This document shows positions 11,170 to 22,981 of a stretch of DNA of 64,000 bases, in pieces. The notes under the pieces are model-generated. The model ran no database searches. It was not told where the DNA came from and saw nothing but the letters and a program-made list of their open reading frames with translations. Source of the DNA: Wallemia ichthyophaga EXF-994 (lineage: Eukaryota > Basidiomycota > Wallemiomycetes > Wallemiales > Wallemiaceae); assembly GCF_000400465.1 (NCBI RefSeq), contig NW_008806274.1:124001-188000 (forward strand), written 5' to 3'. The translations under genes were made by a program, and so were the position numbers. Each line of letters opens with the position of its first letter. Within the stretch, counting starts at the first letter, position 1.

Positions 11170-11841
11170 TCACCTTGATGTGCCCCGTATACTGGCTGGA
11201 TTGGGTGAATGAGTCGTTGAATGAGCAGGAACAGTCAGCGCTCGATCGTCAATACGCGTCTTCTTCTCTCCATTCGCGACACCGTTGATACCATCGTCCT
11301 CATCTTCGCGTCTCCTCTTCTTTTTCTTCTTCTTGCGTCTTTCATCGTCGTCGTCGCGTCCGGTGAAGACGGAGGCGTCAAACTGAGTTGAGTTAGTCGT
11401 GCTCATTCCACGAAGTACATTGATCGCCCAACTTACATTGGGTATACTTCCAGGCGGGAGTCTTCCAAACGCCTCGACCAACGTGGCATTATCAATACTA
11501 TCAGCAGTGATAGTTGGTGGCTGGAACTCTGGATCGAACAGCAGATCGCGAATTTTAGGCAGCGAGCTATCCTTCTTGCTGATTGTGTTACGTCCAGGAA
11601 GATCATTTACAAATAGCTTGAACGTTGACTCCATTTTGTTTCTCCTAGCCTCACCGTTATCCTGAGGAATTTGAGTGCTACTGCCAGTTGCGTTGGCTGC
11701 AGTTGGCTTTATGTATGGCTTTACGTATGTGTCGTAAGTCTCATCGAGCCCGAACAACGTTAGCAGATCCTGATTGCCGTTGATTGTACCATTCGGAACC
11801 TCACTGGGATCTTCAATTGGATAATAATTCGGTATTTCCAT
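11170..11841 (-). CDS. MED19: Mediator subunit 19 (Rox3)
   Basis: Head-module Mediator subunit linking activators to RNA polymerase II. complement(join(11170..11382, 11437..11841)), 205 aa. The fungal Rox3 pattern is visible: LFGLDETYDTYVKPY near the N-terminus, KLFVNDLPGRN centrally, then a Lys/Arg cluster and an acidic stretch. A 54-bp intron (11436-11383: GTAAGT donor, GACTAACTC branch, CTCAG acceptor) lies inside an uninterrupted reading frame, so a simple ORF call would wrongly keep 18 residues. Head-to-head with ERG28, 45 bp between start codons. Confidence 0.82.
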   Translation of the reverse strand: MEIPNYYPIEDPSEVPNGTINGNQDLLTLFGLDETYDTYVKPYIKPTAANATGSSTQIPQDNGEARRNKMESTFKLFVNDLPGRNTISKKDSSLPKIRDLLFDPEFQPPTITADSIDNATLVEAFGRLPPGSIPNVSWAINVLRGMSTTNSTQFDASVFTGRDDDDERRKKKKKKRRREDEDDGINGVANGEKKTRIDDRALTVPAHSTTHSPNPASIRGTSR

Positions 11842-11886
11842 TTGCGATGGTTGTTATGGTTGCGATGTTGGTTGACTACTTCAACG

Positions 11887-12491
11887 ATGAACTGTGAGCG
11901 CTATGAGGTGACTGTAGGGAAATCAGCTAAAATCTTATAAATAGTCATTCCCAATGGGCCTGGATTGCTGCCAAAGTGGATGCTATTCGTTTCTGTGCTC
12001 GCCATATTCAACAGCATACAGAATTGCTTAACTACTTCACTCACAGCTCGCGTATACAATCACAAGCCACAATTAGGTGTGTTTCTATTGGCAATTTGCC
12101 CTCTCTCACAGCCACTCCTCAGTAAATCCCCTTCAAGCACGAACGTTTGGCGTGTGGACCTTCACTTCAGCTGTCGTTAGATTCTACGCTGCGCACAACA
12201 TTAATAATAAAGTGTGAGCGGGAATGTTTGTAGGTGAATTCCATCATTCTCACATCTCATCCCTTTAGCGTCTACGAAATCGCTATCTGGACATACGCTA
12301 TCGTCATTGCGCACTATATATCCGAACTTCTCTACTACAGAACATCGAAGCTAAGCGCAGGAATCATTAGTCCACTTGTTATCGGTAGTAAGTTCGGATT
12401 CCTTGCCCTGTTCCCCACCATCCTAACAGCCATATTAGCTGCTTCTTTCGTGTGGATGATATCACAATACGATTTCTACGTCAAGATTTGA
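11887..12491 (+). CDS. ERG28: ERG28 ergosterol biosynthesis scaffold
   Basis: Small ER membrane protein that tethers the C-4 demethylation enzymes of sterol synthesis. join(11887..11893, 11945..12076, 12123..12213, 12269..12491), 150 aa. The first exon is only 7 nt (Met-Asn plus one base); without it no in-frame ATG exists. The protein starts MNFIPNGPGLLPKWMLF. LLPKW, ARTFGVWT, VRFYAA and HYISELL are family hallmarks, and four hydrophobic segments are present. An alternative acceptor in intron 2 (after CTCACAG) would bring an in-frame stop, which fixes the acceptor at 12122. Tail-to-tail with NUP159, 65 bp apart. Confidence 0.93.
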
Positions 12492-12556
12492 AATCTAATC
12501 TGTTTTATTATATACTCTTAATAATCTTTATCTATTGAAATCAATGTACATTCTTT

Positions 12557-15500
12557 TCACTTGAACGCAAAGAAATCGGATGCTGCTACGGGTGAACTAT
12601 GCTTCGGAAGCTGTACTGCGCGTTGTCGACCACTGCTTCCATCGTTTTTATGGCGTGGGTGACGAATATGCCCTTCTGAGTCTCTCGAACCGGGTGAGAA
12701 TTCATCAATTGGTTGCTCATCCCTTGTTGCTGTCTTGCTTGGCGTACCCGAAGGCGTCGATTTAGCTACAGCCTTTTCATCTCTCCGCTTCCGTATAGCT
12801 TCAGCACTCGGTATGTCAACCAGCGAAAGTGGTTCGTCTCGCGCAAATTGATACCTTTCACTTCCATCTTTTATCACACTCGCTTTAGATGGTTTGCGTG
12901 TTTTCAGGGCTGCAGCTAGCTTTGATCTGCGTGCATCTTGTGAGAGTGTTCTTTCAACAACATCTTTGTCTGGTGGTGGAATGCTCTTTGCACTAACGCT
13001 TTTCTCAAATGATAATGCACTTGGCTTGCTACCGTTACCGCCCATACCGCCGTTGTTGATTGAAAGCTTTTCAGCACGCTTAATCAAATCATCCAAATTA
13101 ATCCTCTTCTCAGCTATAGCTATCGCCATTGTACGTGTTGTCCGGTTTATACTGTCAATTGAAGGAACTTTGAATGTCTTTCCACCTGTCTTCGATTGCA
13201 TCATCTTGGCCTTGAGTGAGCTGAGTTGATCCTCTACACTCATTATACCATCATTCAGCGCTTGCATAGATTTCCGAAGCTTTTGCTGATTCTCACTGTG
13301 CTCTGGTCCTAACTGCCTCACTTTCACTATACGAGCAAATTCTGGATCATTCCTTGCCCTTATGAATCGTGAAATCTCTTCTTTCTTAGTTTCAGCTGTG
13401 TGATAATGCGTTAGATAGTTATCAAGTTTAGCATATCCCTAACTCACCCTTTAACAAAAGACTCTGTAACTCAACAACTTTGCGCTTCTGTGACAATGAC
13501 GAATCCTTCAATTCTATCGTATCAGCCTCCAAATCCACACTGAGCTTCTTAATCAACTCAATGTCACCCAATGACCATTGAGATTTGTCATAGAGAGCCA
13601 TTACATCATATTCATCAACTGATTGACGCTTCTTTGTGATTTTATCGTGGAAATCTAGACAGCTCTTGATATTAACATTCATCTGTTAAACGTAAGCTAG
13701 GCGACCTCCACCAAACAGACAACTTACACTCTCGATCTCCTTCTCAACCATTAGGTACATCTTCAAGAACTCCATAGCCATGCCAGAGGTACCCTCTAAT
13801 TGACTTGCAGACAACTCCTCATCCATTAGCTTCAACTTAGGAGGTTGATGTGGTGTTTGTATTGAGTATGATTCATTGTCATTATGCACCTTCTTGAAAG
13901 GCGCCGAGACTGGCACAGGAGAAGCAATTGGCGCCTGTTTAGAGAATGCATCCGAGAAGGCCCCATTATTGAAGCTGAAACTACCACTTGATGATTGAGC
14001 TGGAGTTTCCGTACTTGGATTGAAACCAGCGAAAGTAGGACTTTGAGGTGCGCTAAATAAATTTGGTTTAACAACTTCTGTTGCTGGCGCTTGCTGACCG
14101 AAACCAAACTTAGTCTTCTAGGTTTTGTCAAAAGAGCAAAGTTGGTACAAAATTACTTACGTCTTTTTGCGGAGAGGTTATTGATGCCTTACCGTAGACT
14201 GGTGGAGACGAAGCCAGCGGTGAGCTCTCACGCGGTTTAAATGGTAAACCGAAAGGTGACTGTTGACCAGCCTTGCCGAATGCACCGCTCTTAAAGCTGA
14301 GTGCAGATGCTGCCGACGTTTTTTCAGGTGAGCCTGGAGGTGTGGTAGATTCGTCGTCTTCCACTTCCCTCTGCTCTTCAACACCTTCTTTCTGCTCTTC
14401 ATGACCCTCTTTCTGCTCTTCGACTTCAACACCCTCTTCCTCTTCCGCCTCATCAACACCCTCTTCTTCGTCAACAGTGTTGCTGACATGCTCATACCCT
14501 TCACTATCACCGCTTTCTTCTTCTTCTTCCTCCTCCTCATCGCCATCATCTTCTCCTTCCTCATCTTCAGCGTTATCCTGATCAAATTGAACTACCGGCG
14601 GATGTTCTTGTGACACTCTCCTACTTGGAGACTCAGATGCAAAGCCAAAGAAACTCTTCGTTCTGTCATCTTCTTCTTTAGCATCGCTTATTTGTTTCTG
14701 ATAAAATTGTGAGATTAGAGATGAATAACAACTCTCAAACCAACCTTATCCTGGGATTTTGCAATGTTTCCACCAATTGAGAAGCTACTCGACGAACTAA
14801 AGGCGGATGGTTTACTGCTTTCAGGGGTTTTTGAAGCATCTCCACCAAACCCAAATGCACCTGTAGGGTTTGGTGATTCATTATTAGTTCCTGCGAATGA
14901 GAAAGCACTCGCTGGTTTGCTATCTTCAGATGGCTTGGCAAATGCTGAGAAAGCATTTTTTGGTGCTTCATTCTTTTTATCATCTTTAACGGGAGATCCG
15001 AATGCATTGGCATGAGCACTAGTACTGGCACCACCAAAGCTGAAAGCAGATGGTGCTTTCCCCAAATTATCCTTCTTCTCGTTTTTAGCAGGCGAAGTAA
15101 AGGCATTAGCACCTCCAAAGCTAAACTGGGACGGTGCCTTCAGTGGATCATCTTTCTTCTCGTCAGTTGCAGTTGATTCTTCTGGCTTGACACCTCCAAA
15201 GCTAAAACCACCAGTCGTTGGAGCTGCTTTAGGGGGCTGAGAAGCGGTCCCAAAAGCACTTGCACCACCGAAGCTAAATGCTGATGGTGCTTTGACCGTA
15301 TCATCCCTCTTCTCATCCGTTTTTGGCGCATGTGAAGAAGAGCCTGACGAACCAAATGAGCCTCCTCCGAATGAGAACCCGGCACCCCCTGGGGCTGCAG
15401 GTGGAGCTGCTGGCATTGATGACGCTTTGCTATTTTCGCCCGATTCCTTTAAAGTGTTGTCGCATACACCACACTTGGTCGCATCAGCTGGTTGATCGAG

Positions 15501-18500
15501 CATACATACGCCACACTGTTGCTTGCTTTCTTGAGACTTTGCGAACATTTGAGCAAGGGGGCTTGGCTCGCTAGTCTTCTCTTGCGTTGGCGCGCTTGAC
15601 AGCGCAGGTTTTGGTGCCTCAGAATCAGGGTTCTTGAATGCAGTTGCGCATACCGTGCACTTATCAGCATCTTTGGACGACTTTAATGAGCAACTTGAAC
15701 ATATTTGCTGATCGTTGGACTGTGTACGTGCTGTAGCGAAGATGCTTGGCATTTCTTGCTTGTCTTCTTTTTCGTTCTTGCTACTCTCATCTTGCTGATT
15801 TTGCTTTGCTTTAGCTTCATCCTCAGCGTCTGCCTTACGCTTGTCTTCTTCCTCAGCCTTTTTACTGGTTTCCTCTCCCTCTTTCTTTTGAGCAGCGGCG
15901 GCCGCGGCGGTAGCAGTCTCCTCTTCTTTCTTTCTCTCGTTTTCCGCTTCAACAGCCTTCTTGCAATTTTCTTCTTCCTCTCCTTTTTTAACTTTCTCCT
16001 CTTTCTCCTTCTCTTCCTTTTTTTCCCTTTCTTGTTGTTGCTTTTGAGCTTTTTCTTTTTCAGCATTAGCAGCAGCTTCCTGCTCAGCTTTGGCAATCTG
16101 TAGCTTTTCGCGCTCTTCCTCGCCTCTGTCTTTCTCCTTGACATAAGCGAACGTGTCATCAACGTTATCACCCTCTTCCGATTCAGCTTCTTCGTGTGTC
16201 TTGGCATTACCCTCCTTCAAGCAGCCAACATCGAGTTGGGTACCGCTACCAAAATCAGCGAGAAGATCATCAACCTGACCATCTTTCTTCTTATCTTTCT
16301 GAGACATCTCAGCAGACGTATTGCGCAAACCGAACGTATTAGAAGCACCTCCGAAACCGAACCCTGCACCTGCACCTGCACCTGTATCGTTAGATGGCTT
16401 GGTTGGTGAGCTTCCACTGATTGCTTTGAGGCGAGTTAGATTACATCTCTAAAGTCTATGTACCACTCACAGAATGCATTGCTCGTCGGCTGCAATGGAG
16501 TTTTACTTTCACTTCCGCTTTCTCCTCTCTCTCTCTTCACGTCAGCCTTAGGTGTAGTGCTGCCGAAAGCACTCTGACCAAATGCACTTGGCTTTCCGAA
16601 TGCACTCGATTCAGTCTTACTCTTGACATTGTCTGAGAACGCACCAAATGCACTGCCTCCCTCTTTCTTCTCACCGAACAAACTCGGTTTAGCTGCAAAT
16701 GCACCAAAGCCTCCCCCGCCACTGGGCGTTGTAGCCGGTGAGCTCTCACTGCCACCTTGGTCCTCTTTTTTAGGCGTACCGAATGCCGATGACTGTCCAA
16801 ACGCAGATGAAGATGGCGGCTTGGATGCGAAAGCGCCAAAGCCGCCACCACTAGATGGTGCAGTTGCAGATGCTAAAGCAGAAGTAGATGAGCCCTCCTT
16901 CTCCTTCCTGGGTGTACCGAATGCTGATGTCTGACCGAATGCCGAGGGTTGTCCAAAAGCAGTAGATGTTGACGGCTGAGATGCGAACGCACCAAATGCT
17001 CCACCGCTAGTTGGTGTGCTGGTTTGGGGGCTTTCTTTATCTGGCTTTGGTGCACCGAATGCTGAGGTCTGGCCAAATGCCGAAGTCTGACCGAATGCAC
17101 TGGGCTGGCCAAACGTACTAGCAGATCCACCGAATGCACCAGGTTTGGCAGAGAAAGCCCCAAATCCGCCACTAGCAACACTTGATTCGGCTGGTTTGTC
17201 ATCCTTATTTGCAGATCCAAAGGCAGTAGGTTTGTTTGAAAATGCACCAAATCCACCTCCGCTTTGACTGAAGCCACTTGGCTGACCGAAAGCACTAGGT
17301 GTGCTTTGTCCAAACGTGCTGTTTTGTCCAAATGCACTGCCTGTTGTTGGTGCAGTCGAAGGACTCGACGAGAAGGCATTCGCAGGAGCCGGAGCCGGAG
17401 CCGGAGCTGGATTTGAAAAGGCAGATGGTTTTTGCTGCGGCTCACTCTGCATAGGTGCAGCTTCAATCGATTCTTCTTGCGGATCATTGGGCCATCCTTT
17501 CAGATACTGATATGGTCCATACGAGTTTATTAACCACCACGCAAACAGTTTACCTTCAGAGTTGAGCGTCCATAGAGCAGGAGCAGGAGGGCCATCAGGT
17601 GTGTCTGCAGCAGAGCCAGGCTCTGGTTTTAATGGATCTTTCGCACCCAAGTCAAGCTCCAGCCCGACTGGATATGTCTCTTCTTGCTCCTCCGACATTG
17701 GCAGTGCTGGTCTAGCAGTTTCTGGAAGAGCGGCAGCGGCAGCAGCTATCTCATCGTCTCCAAACACTTCTTTGGCGTGTGGGGAGGACGTGTCTGGTGT
17801 GACTATACAGCCTATATCCGAAGAAGGACCTGATGCAGCAAATAGTATGTTCCTGAATGGCGACCAATCCCTCAACCAGCTGAAATAGCGGTATGGGAGA
17901 CGCGACATAACGCCGAAAGGCGGTGCTGGATCAATAGCTTCGATGTAGTTGCCATTGTGGATGAAACATGTCTTGTCTTCGAGCGTGTAAGCATCCTGAT
18001 CGCTATCTCGGCCCTCACTGGAAGCCTCTTTACTGAGTGAAAATGTGATAAGGAAGAGATTGTTCTCGAGCCATTTGAGTGAGTTTGGTACGTGATTGGG
18101 GGTGAGCTCGAATGAAGAAGGGGGAGGAGGTATCGACATTTTGACTTGATTGGAGGTAGTTACTGTGATGATTTCGTTTGTATTTAACGCTAAAGCTAGT
18201 TGCTTCCCTTTGGCTGACCAGCTTGCAGCAAAAGTGGTTTTGTTGAGGCATTGCGTGTTTTTTGACATTTCATCGTGCAAGTAAATGCAGCCGTCAGCTG
18301 TGAGAATGGTAATATATTGTCCTACTGGATTTGGGAGTATTGAGGTTGGATGAGAAGGCAAGTCGATGGAGTTGGTGAGTGTGGCATCGACGTACAAGTG
18401 CAACGACTTATCGCTGGCGACTATGAGTTGATTGGAGTGGTACTTGATGTGCTGAGATTGCGTGTTGATCGTGTGTATCGGTGCTTGTGGTGAGAGAAGC

Positions 18501-18763
18501 TGATGAGACTGAGATTGCGACAGTTGAGAGCGCAGGCCGGATAAGGAATAAACGTGGACGCCGCTGTTTGTGGCCACAGCCAGCCTATCCAGCTCGTTGC
18601 TCAACGTGAAGAGATTCGCTGCGTCGTTGATCTTCTCTCCAAGGGTGTAAGAGATGTAAGATGAATTTGAGAATGGACGCGTAGTCAAGCACTGCGTGGG
18701 TAATTAGATAACGTATCTCTGGGGTAATTACAGTATTCTCACTTCAATCTCTATTTCGTCCAT
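12557..18763 (-). CDS. NUP159: NUP159/NUP214-type FG nucleoporin with zinc fingers
   Basis: Cytoplasmic-face nucleoporin acting in mRNA export. complement(join(12557..13395, 13448..13682, 13728..14117, 14161..14697, 14745..16423, 16471..18691, 18743..18763)), 1,973 aa. Exon 1 is 21 nt (MDEIEIE). An N-terminal beta-propeller (about 1-400) precedes dense FG repeats (SAFGQ, GGFGAF; about 425-800). A long Glu/Lys-rich coiled stretch (about 830-950) leads to two Cys4 fingers: CSSC...CTVC near 990 and CGVC...CGVC near 1,055. More SFGG repeats, an acidic segment and C-terminal coiled coils (about 1,620-1,800) follow. Each internal exon keeps phase. The propeller, FG and coiled-coil order fits Nup159/Nup214; RanBP2-like fingers are unusual for that family. 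Confidence 0.9.
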
Positions 18764-18910
18764 CGTTGTCAGTGATCAACAAGCCATTTGTGATTTAGCG
18801 CTGAGCAGATAAACGAATTCTACAGCGCGTGGTGATTGATCTGGTTGGTATTCAAAAATTAATCAAACCCCAATTTGCTTTGATTTGTTTGCTTGATTTC
18901 TCACTATCTC

Positions 18911-19477
18911 ATGTTCAAACACATTGATTCAGCGTGTACAGCTGTAAGTTTATCAGAGTTTGAGCATCTCGCTAGCAGAACTCCTGGTAGCTTTTCTGAT
19001 CTTCCAACGGTGCTCAGGCTCCGCGTAGATGAATGCTCTTTAAGTGGTGATTCAGAGCTAGATAACAACCTCAAATACACCGTTTTTATCACTGATAAAG
19101 AGCTCGTTGTCTTCTCGCAGTCAGTCTCTACGGGCATCAGCTTGGATTACCCTTCTATCATGCTTCACGCCGTCAGCGCATCAACTAACTCTATCTTCCT
19201 GCAAATTGACGAACGTACAGAAAACATAGACGACTTTGAGAGTAAGGATATTCACATACATCCTCAGAACCCTTCAATTCTTCATGAAATATACGAAAAA
19301 CTCAGTTTCTGCGCTAGTTTGCACCAGAACAAGTTTCCATCTGAGGAGGACGATGACGGCGATGCTATGATAGACGATGGCGTTGGGCTCTCAGACCAGG
19401 GCGCTGCCAATTTGGCCAGATTCGACGATATGCTAGACAACCAAGACAAACACACTGACAAAAAGCAGAAGCAATAA
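18911..19477 (+). CDS. pICln/Lot5-like methylosome subunit
   Basis: 188 aa, intronless. The PH-like fold pattern of pICln is visible: YTVFITDKELVVFSQ, then ISLDYPSIMLHAVSA, followed by an acidic C-terminus (EEDDDGDAMIDDG). In animals pICln loads Sm proteins for snRNP assembly; the fungal Lot5 homologue is less well defined. The first ATG of the frame is 18911. Its 147-bp upstream gap is shared with NUP159 on the other strand. Confidence 0.82.
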   Translation: MFKHIDSACTAVSLSEFEHLASRTPGSFSDLPTVLRLRVDECSLSGDSELDNNLKYTVFITDKELVVFSQSVSTGISLDYPSIMLHAVSASTNSIFLQIDERTENIDDFESKDIHIHPQNPSILHEIYEKLSFCASLHQNKFPSEEDDDGDAMIDDGVGLSDQGAANLARFDDMLDNQDKHTDKKQKQ

Positions 19478-19478
19478 G

Positions 19479-20176
19479 TTAATTGTCCATGACTGTAACT
19501 CTAATACAATCTAAATATCCATTGTTATCGGGTGTTACGCGTTTTGCCAGCCAATGTTCAAGCCATCGACCAAATGCCTCTCCTCTGCTATCTGCACCCC
19601 ACATCTGCTGTGTGTGGATGGAAACGCCGCCAAAGGAGTTACCCATGTACACGTCAGTGAGTAATCTATCTCCTACAAATGCAACATTCTTCAAATCACC
19701 AAACTTATTCTCCAACGGGGCTCTGAGCTTTGAAGATGGCTTAGGATGATTGTGCTCGACGACATGGACTCCTGTATTCCGCGACAAAACCTTTGCCTAT
19801 AATTTTTTAGCGCTGAGAGGAACTAACAAGCCAATCGCACCTGAATAAGTCCGGGATCTTTGCCTGTGCCGGCTGAGTTAGACAAAATGACGCAGCCATC
19901 ACTCCCAAAGGCTTCCTTGCACTCAATCCAGCTATTTTGCAGCTCAGAAACGACGTAATCCTGCCTCGGAAGCGTCAAGCAGTTGTCCCTGTCAATTACG
20001 ATGCCAGTGATACCTTTACGTTTCAGTGCACTGAAGTCGATCGAGCGGATGTCTGGGGGTGATGAGCGGGGGGATCAATGAGCAAAATACCTACCCTTCA
20101 CGCTCATTGAAGGTTTTAGCAGCTTGGGATTGAACGCTGAACGCAATGTAGCTGCTATCGCTGCAACACTCATCAT
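19479..20176 (-). CDS. GEP4: mitochondrial phosphatidylglycerophosphatase GEP4
   Basis: HAD-type phosphatase making phosphatidylglycerol for cardiolipin in mitochondria. complement(join(19479..19796, 19841..20052, 20095..20176)), 203 aa. The nucleophile motif is IDRDNCLT (Asp48, Asp50); SNSAGT and FVGDRLLTD are later HAD motifs. The N-terminus with NPKLLKPSMSVKDIRSIDF matches the family and forces a start at or just after 20176. That ATG (20176-20174) overlaps the THOC5 ATG (20175-20177) on the other strand. A second Met directly follows (20173). Introns are 42 and 44 bp. It ends 1 bp after the p. ICln stop, tail-to-tail. Confidence 0.88.
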
Positions 20177-20902
20177 GGAACAACTTCAACAGTCGCTGGA
20201 AACTACAGGCTCTATATCGCTCCCACAGAAAGTCGCTCTGCTATCCCACCTCAAGGCTTTAAACAGAGACAGCTCTTCTGTTATACGCCAATCTAAGCAG
20301 GCTGCTGCACATCAGGCTCAATTATCAGACGGTGTACACGCTCAAGTGCAGAATCTATTATACGAAAGGAGGCATTTAGAGCAGGAAATTGAAAGGTGCA
20401 GGAATTTCGAGACTAGCTTCGATAAAGTACCTTTGGTTTCACTTGACGAGTATCGCAAGTTGAATGGGGGCAAGGAGGAAGACGAGCACGTTTTAATGCT
20501 CAATAGACTGAAATTCGAGCTGAGAACTCGCCAGGAACTCAACGATCACCGCAATCAGCTGCAAGAAGTGCGATCGTCAATCAACAGCGAGAACAATCAG
20601 ACGAAAAACAGTTTGGAGGATCTTGACAGCGATTTGGATAAGTTTGTCGATGTGGGTGGGAGTATTCATGCGTTTACAATTGCTGAGATGCTCTATAGTT
20701 TGCAAAGGGTATCCAATCCAAGCTTAACAAGCTCGATAAGGTTTGGGACAAGGAGAGTGAGGAGGAAAGTGAGGAGAGGAAAGAGTCCAAGAATGAACTC
20801 AAGGACGATAATGACATTGAGATTGATCAAGCTAACGAGGCTGATAATCACAGACCTCAAGATACCAACTCCGGTGAAGATCAACGTATGGATACTAATT
20901 GA
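20175..20902 (+). CDS. THOC5: THO complex subunit 5-like protein
   Basis: Coiled-coil subunit of the THO/TREX mRNA export complex. join(20175..20651, 20699..20902), 226 aa. The family pattern is clear: YERRHLEQEIERC, then VPLVSLDEY, and EDEHVLMLNRLKFEL. The 47-bp intron (GTGGGT...CTATAG) joins DKFVD to FAKGIQSKL; without it the frame is lost. The C-terminus is acidic. No other Met precedes the conserved core, so this start is firm, although it overlaps the GEP4 start codon on the other strand. Convergent with MED22, 10 bp apart. Confidence 0.85.
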
Positions 20903-20912
20903 CCTTGATAAC

Positions 20913-21374
20913 TTATTTACTATCACTACTATGCATATACTGTTCAACTGCACCTTCCAGTTCACTCACTGCCTCGCTTCTCTCTTGGCTCAATTCATCA
21001 GCTCTTCTTGAGGAGACGTTGAGGCGATGGTGATCATCACCGAGCAAATTGATCATTTTAAGCGCGTGCGTTATATCCAGTAAGCTATTGGCAGAGCGAA
21101 TCATAGATTCTGATCTGCAGCTGATCTGGAATGCCTCCTTGCTGATCTTGTAGTTGTCCTTCTGGTTAATTTCCGCGAGGCCTATAATCTCCGACAGTCC
21201 ATCGCTCAGCTGCCCAACTTCACCATCGACCTTGTTGTTCAAGCTCTCCTCGAACGCCTCCAAGTATTCCTCCGGAGAACGATCGTCGATTTCTGCTGAT
21301 TTTGTCGATGAGTTGTTGTTGATAAGCGAGGAGCTCAACGATTGATATTTCTTAGCGTCTGATTTAACTTCCAT
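20913..21374 (-). CDS. MED22: Mediator subunit 22 (Srb6)
   Basis: Head-module Mediator subunit. 153 aa, no intron. Helical, with the MED22 pattern DNYKISKEAFQ...RSANSLLDITHALK in the middle and a coiled C-terminal end. The assignment rests on this pattern and length; identity to the family is modest. The start lies 13-46 bp from the start of NDUFAF7 on the opposite strand. It is the second Mediator head gene in the window. Confidence 0.75.
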   Translation of the reverse strand: MEVKSDAKKYQSLSSSLINNNSSTKSAEIDDRSPEEYLEAFEESLNNKVDGEVGQLSDGLSEIIGLAEINQKDNYKISKEAFQISCRSESMIRSANSLLDITHALKMINLLGDDHHRLNVSSRRADELSQERSEAVSELEGAVEQYMHSSDSK

Positions 21375-21387
21375 TGGGAGATGGGTG

Positions 21388-22904
21388 ATGGGAGTTGACC
21401 AGGCGAGCTATCCAACGTCGATGATCCAACGCGGGTGGATTTGCAGAGAAGGTATTCTCAGGCAGCTCAATGCAAGCAGCATCAGAAGCATATCCAGGCG
21501 CAGTATTTCTACATCCCCAGCACCAAAGGAGGAGCCAACGGCATCCCCAGCCACCTCCTCAGCTACATCTCTAAAAAGAATCATTGCAGACTCCATCAAA
21601 GCAACAGGCCCTATTCCAGTAGCCAGGTATATGTCAGCCTGCACTTATCATCCTACTGAGGGTTATTACAGCCGTAAAGACAAAGATCCAATCAGCAAGC
21701 ACGGCGACTTTATTACTTCCCCTGAAATATCTCAAATATTCGGAGAGTTAATTGCCGTTTGGTTTCTCCATCAGTGGCATGCTCTGAGACATGACTTATC
21801 ACACACGTCGAATAACCCTCCAAAGAAAGTCAGATTCGTTGAGCTCGGACCCGGAAATGGTACTCTGATGGCTGATGTTCTGCGTACCTGGCAATCCTTC
21901 CCCACCGCTTGGGAGAACTTGGAAAGTGTGCAGCTAGTCGAGACATCGCCAGCCTTAAGAGATACTCAGAAAGCTGCTTTGGAGGGATTTGGGAAGGGTT
22001 TAAAATTTCATGATAGAGTCCAGCACATTGACAAAGGTTAGCTTTCATTAAATCAGCCAAGGCGACATCTTTCCGATCTGACACTAAAGCTAAGATGAGA
22101 GCACGTTCACTTTTGTGCTCGCGCATGAATTCTTCGATGCCCTCCCGGTACATCTTTTCCAAGTGAGTCTTAATTTGACTTCTTGCGTAAAGCTCAAACT
22201 GTGTCCAGAAAACAGATGCAGGATTCAGAGAAGTTCTGGTAGATCTCATTAATCCACGCATACGCTCAGAAGAGAGCGAGCAGGAAGTTACAAACGAGAA
22301 TAATAAATGGCTAGACGGAGATGCTGGCTTCAAGTATATAGTCAGCAAGCAACAGTCAGCCATGAGCTCATTGATACCGATGGTTGCACCCCACATATTT
22401 TCAGGCGAGGGCAAGGAGGAAGAAGGGCAGCGAGTCGAGCTCGGCATAGAAAGCTACCATATTGGCAACTCTATAGGCCAACTTTTGCGTAAAACATCCG
22501 AAAATGCGGCAGGCGGCTGTGCTCTTTTTGTCGACTACGGTAAGGATGGATGGACGGGTGACACATTGCGAGGATTCAAGAATCATCAGCAAGTAGATGT
22601 ATTGAGTGCGCCCGGAGAATGCGATATTACATCTGATGTTGACTTTGGAGTTTTGAGGGAAGCGCTCGCTCACAATGATACTGACACGATTGGTTCTGAG
22701 GTTATCACTCAGCGGGACTTCCTCGTCAAGATGGGTGTGGCGGCAAGGTTGGATACCTTACTTAATAGCGCACAGTCTAATGAGACTAAATTATCCATCG
22801 CTAGTTCTGCGAAACGGTTGCTCGATGTGCGCGGTATGGGCAGCCAGTACAAGTTCATGGCTGCATTCAACACGAGTCACCACAATCGCTATCCTTTTAT
22901 CTAG
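21388..22904 (+). CDS. NDUFAF7: NDUFAF7-type mitochondrial protein arginine methyltransferase
   Basis: SAM-dependent methyltransferase (MidA family) that modifies a complex I subunit during assembly. join(21388..22036, 22095..22162, 22209..22904), 470 aa. An Arg/Ser-rich presequence is consistent with mitochondrial import; the second in-frame Met (21421) is an equally good start. Motif I is ELGPGNGTL; HEFFDALPVHLFQ and the join FQ|KTDAGFREV match the family. The first acceptor (CTAAG) was chosen because it restores TFVLAHEFFDA. Complex I assembly factors are expected if the fungus has complex I. Confidence 0.92.
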
Positions 22905-22981
22905 CTTATCTTGGTGCATCAGAGTAAATTATAAATAGATAATTATTTCTTCTTGGAAATTTACCAGGTGCTGTTCAGCGC

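Noticed and set aside
15683-16207. Long Lys/Arg-rich minus-strand frame inside NUP159
   Set aside because: It is the shifted frame of the Glu/Lys-rich coiled stretch of NUP159; low-complexity codons give open shadow frames.
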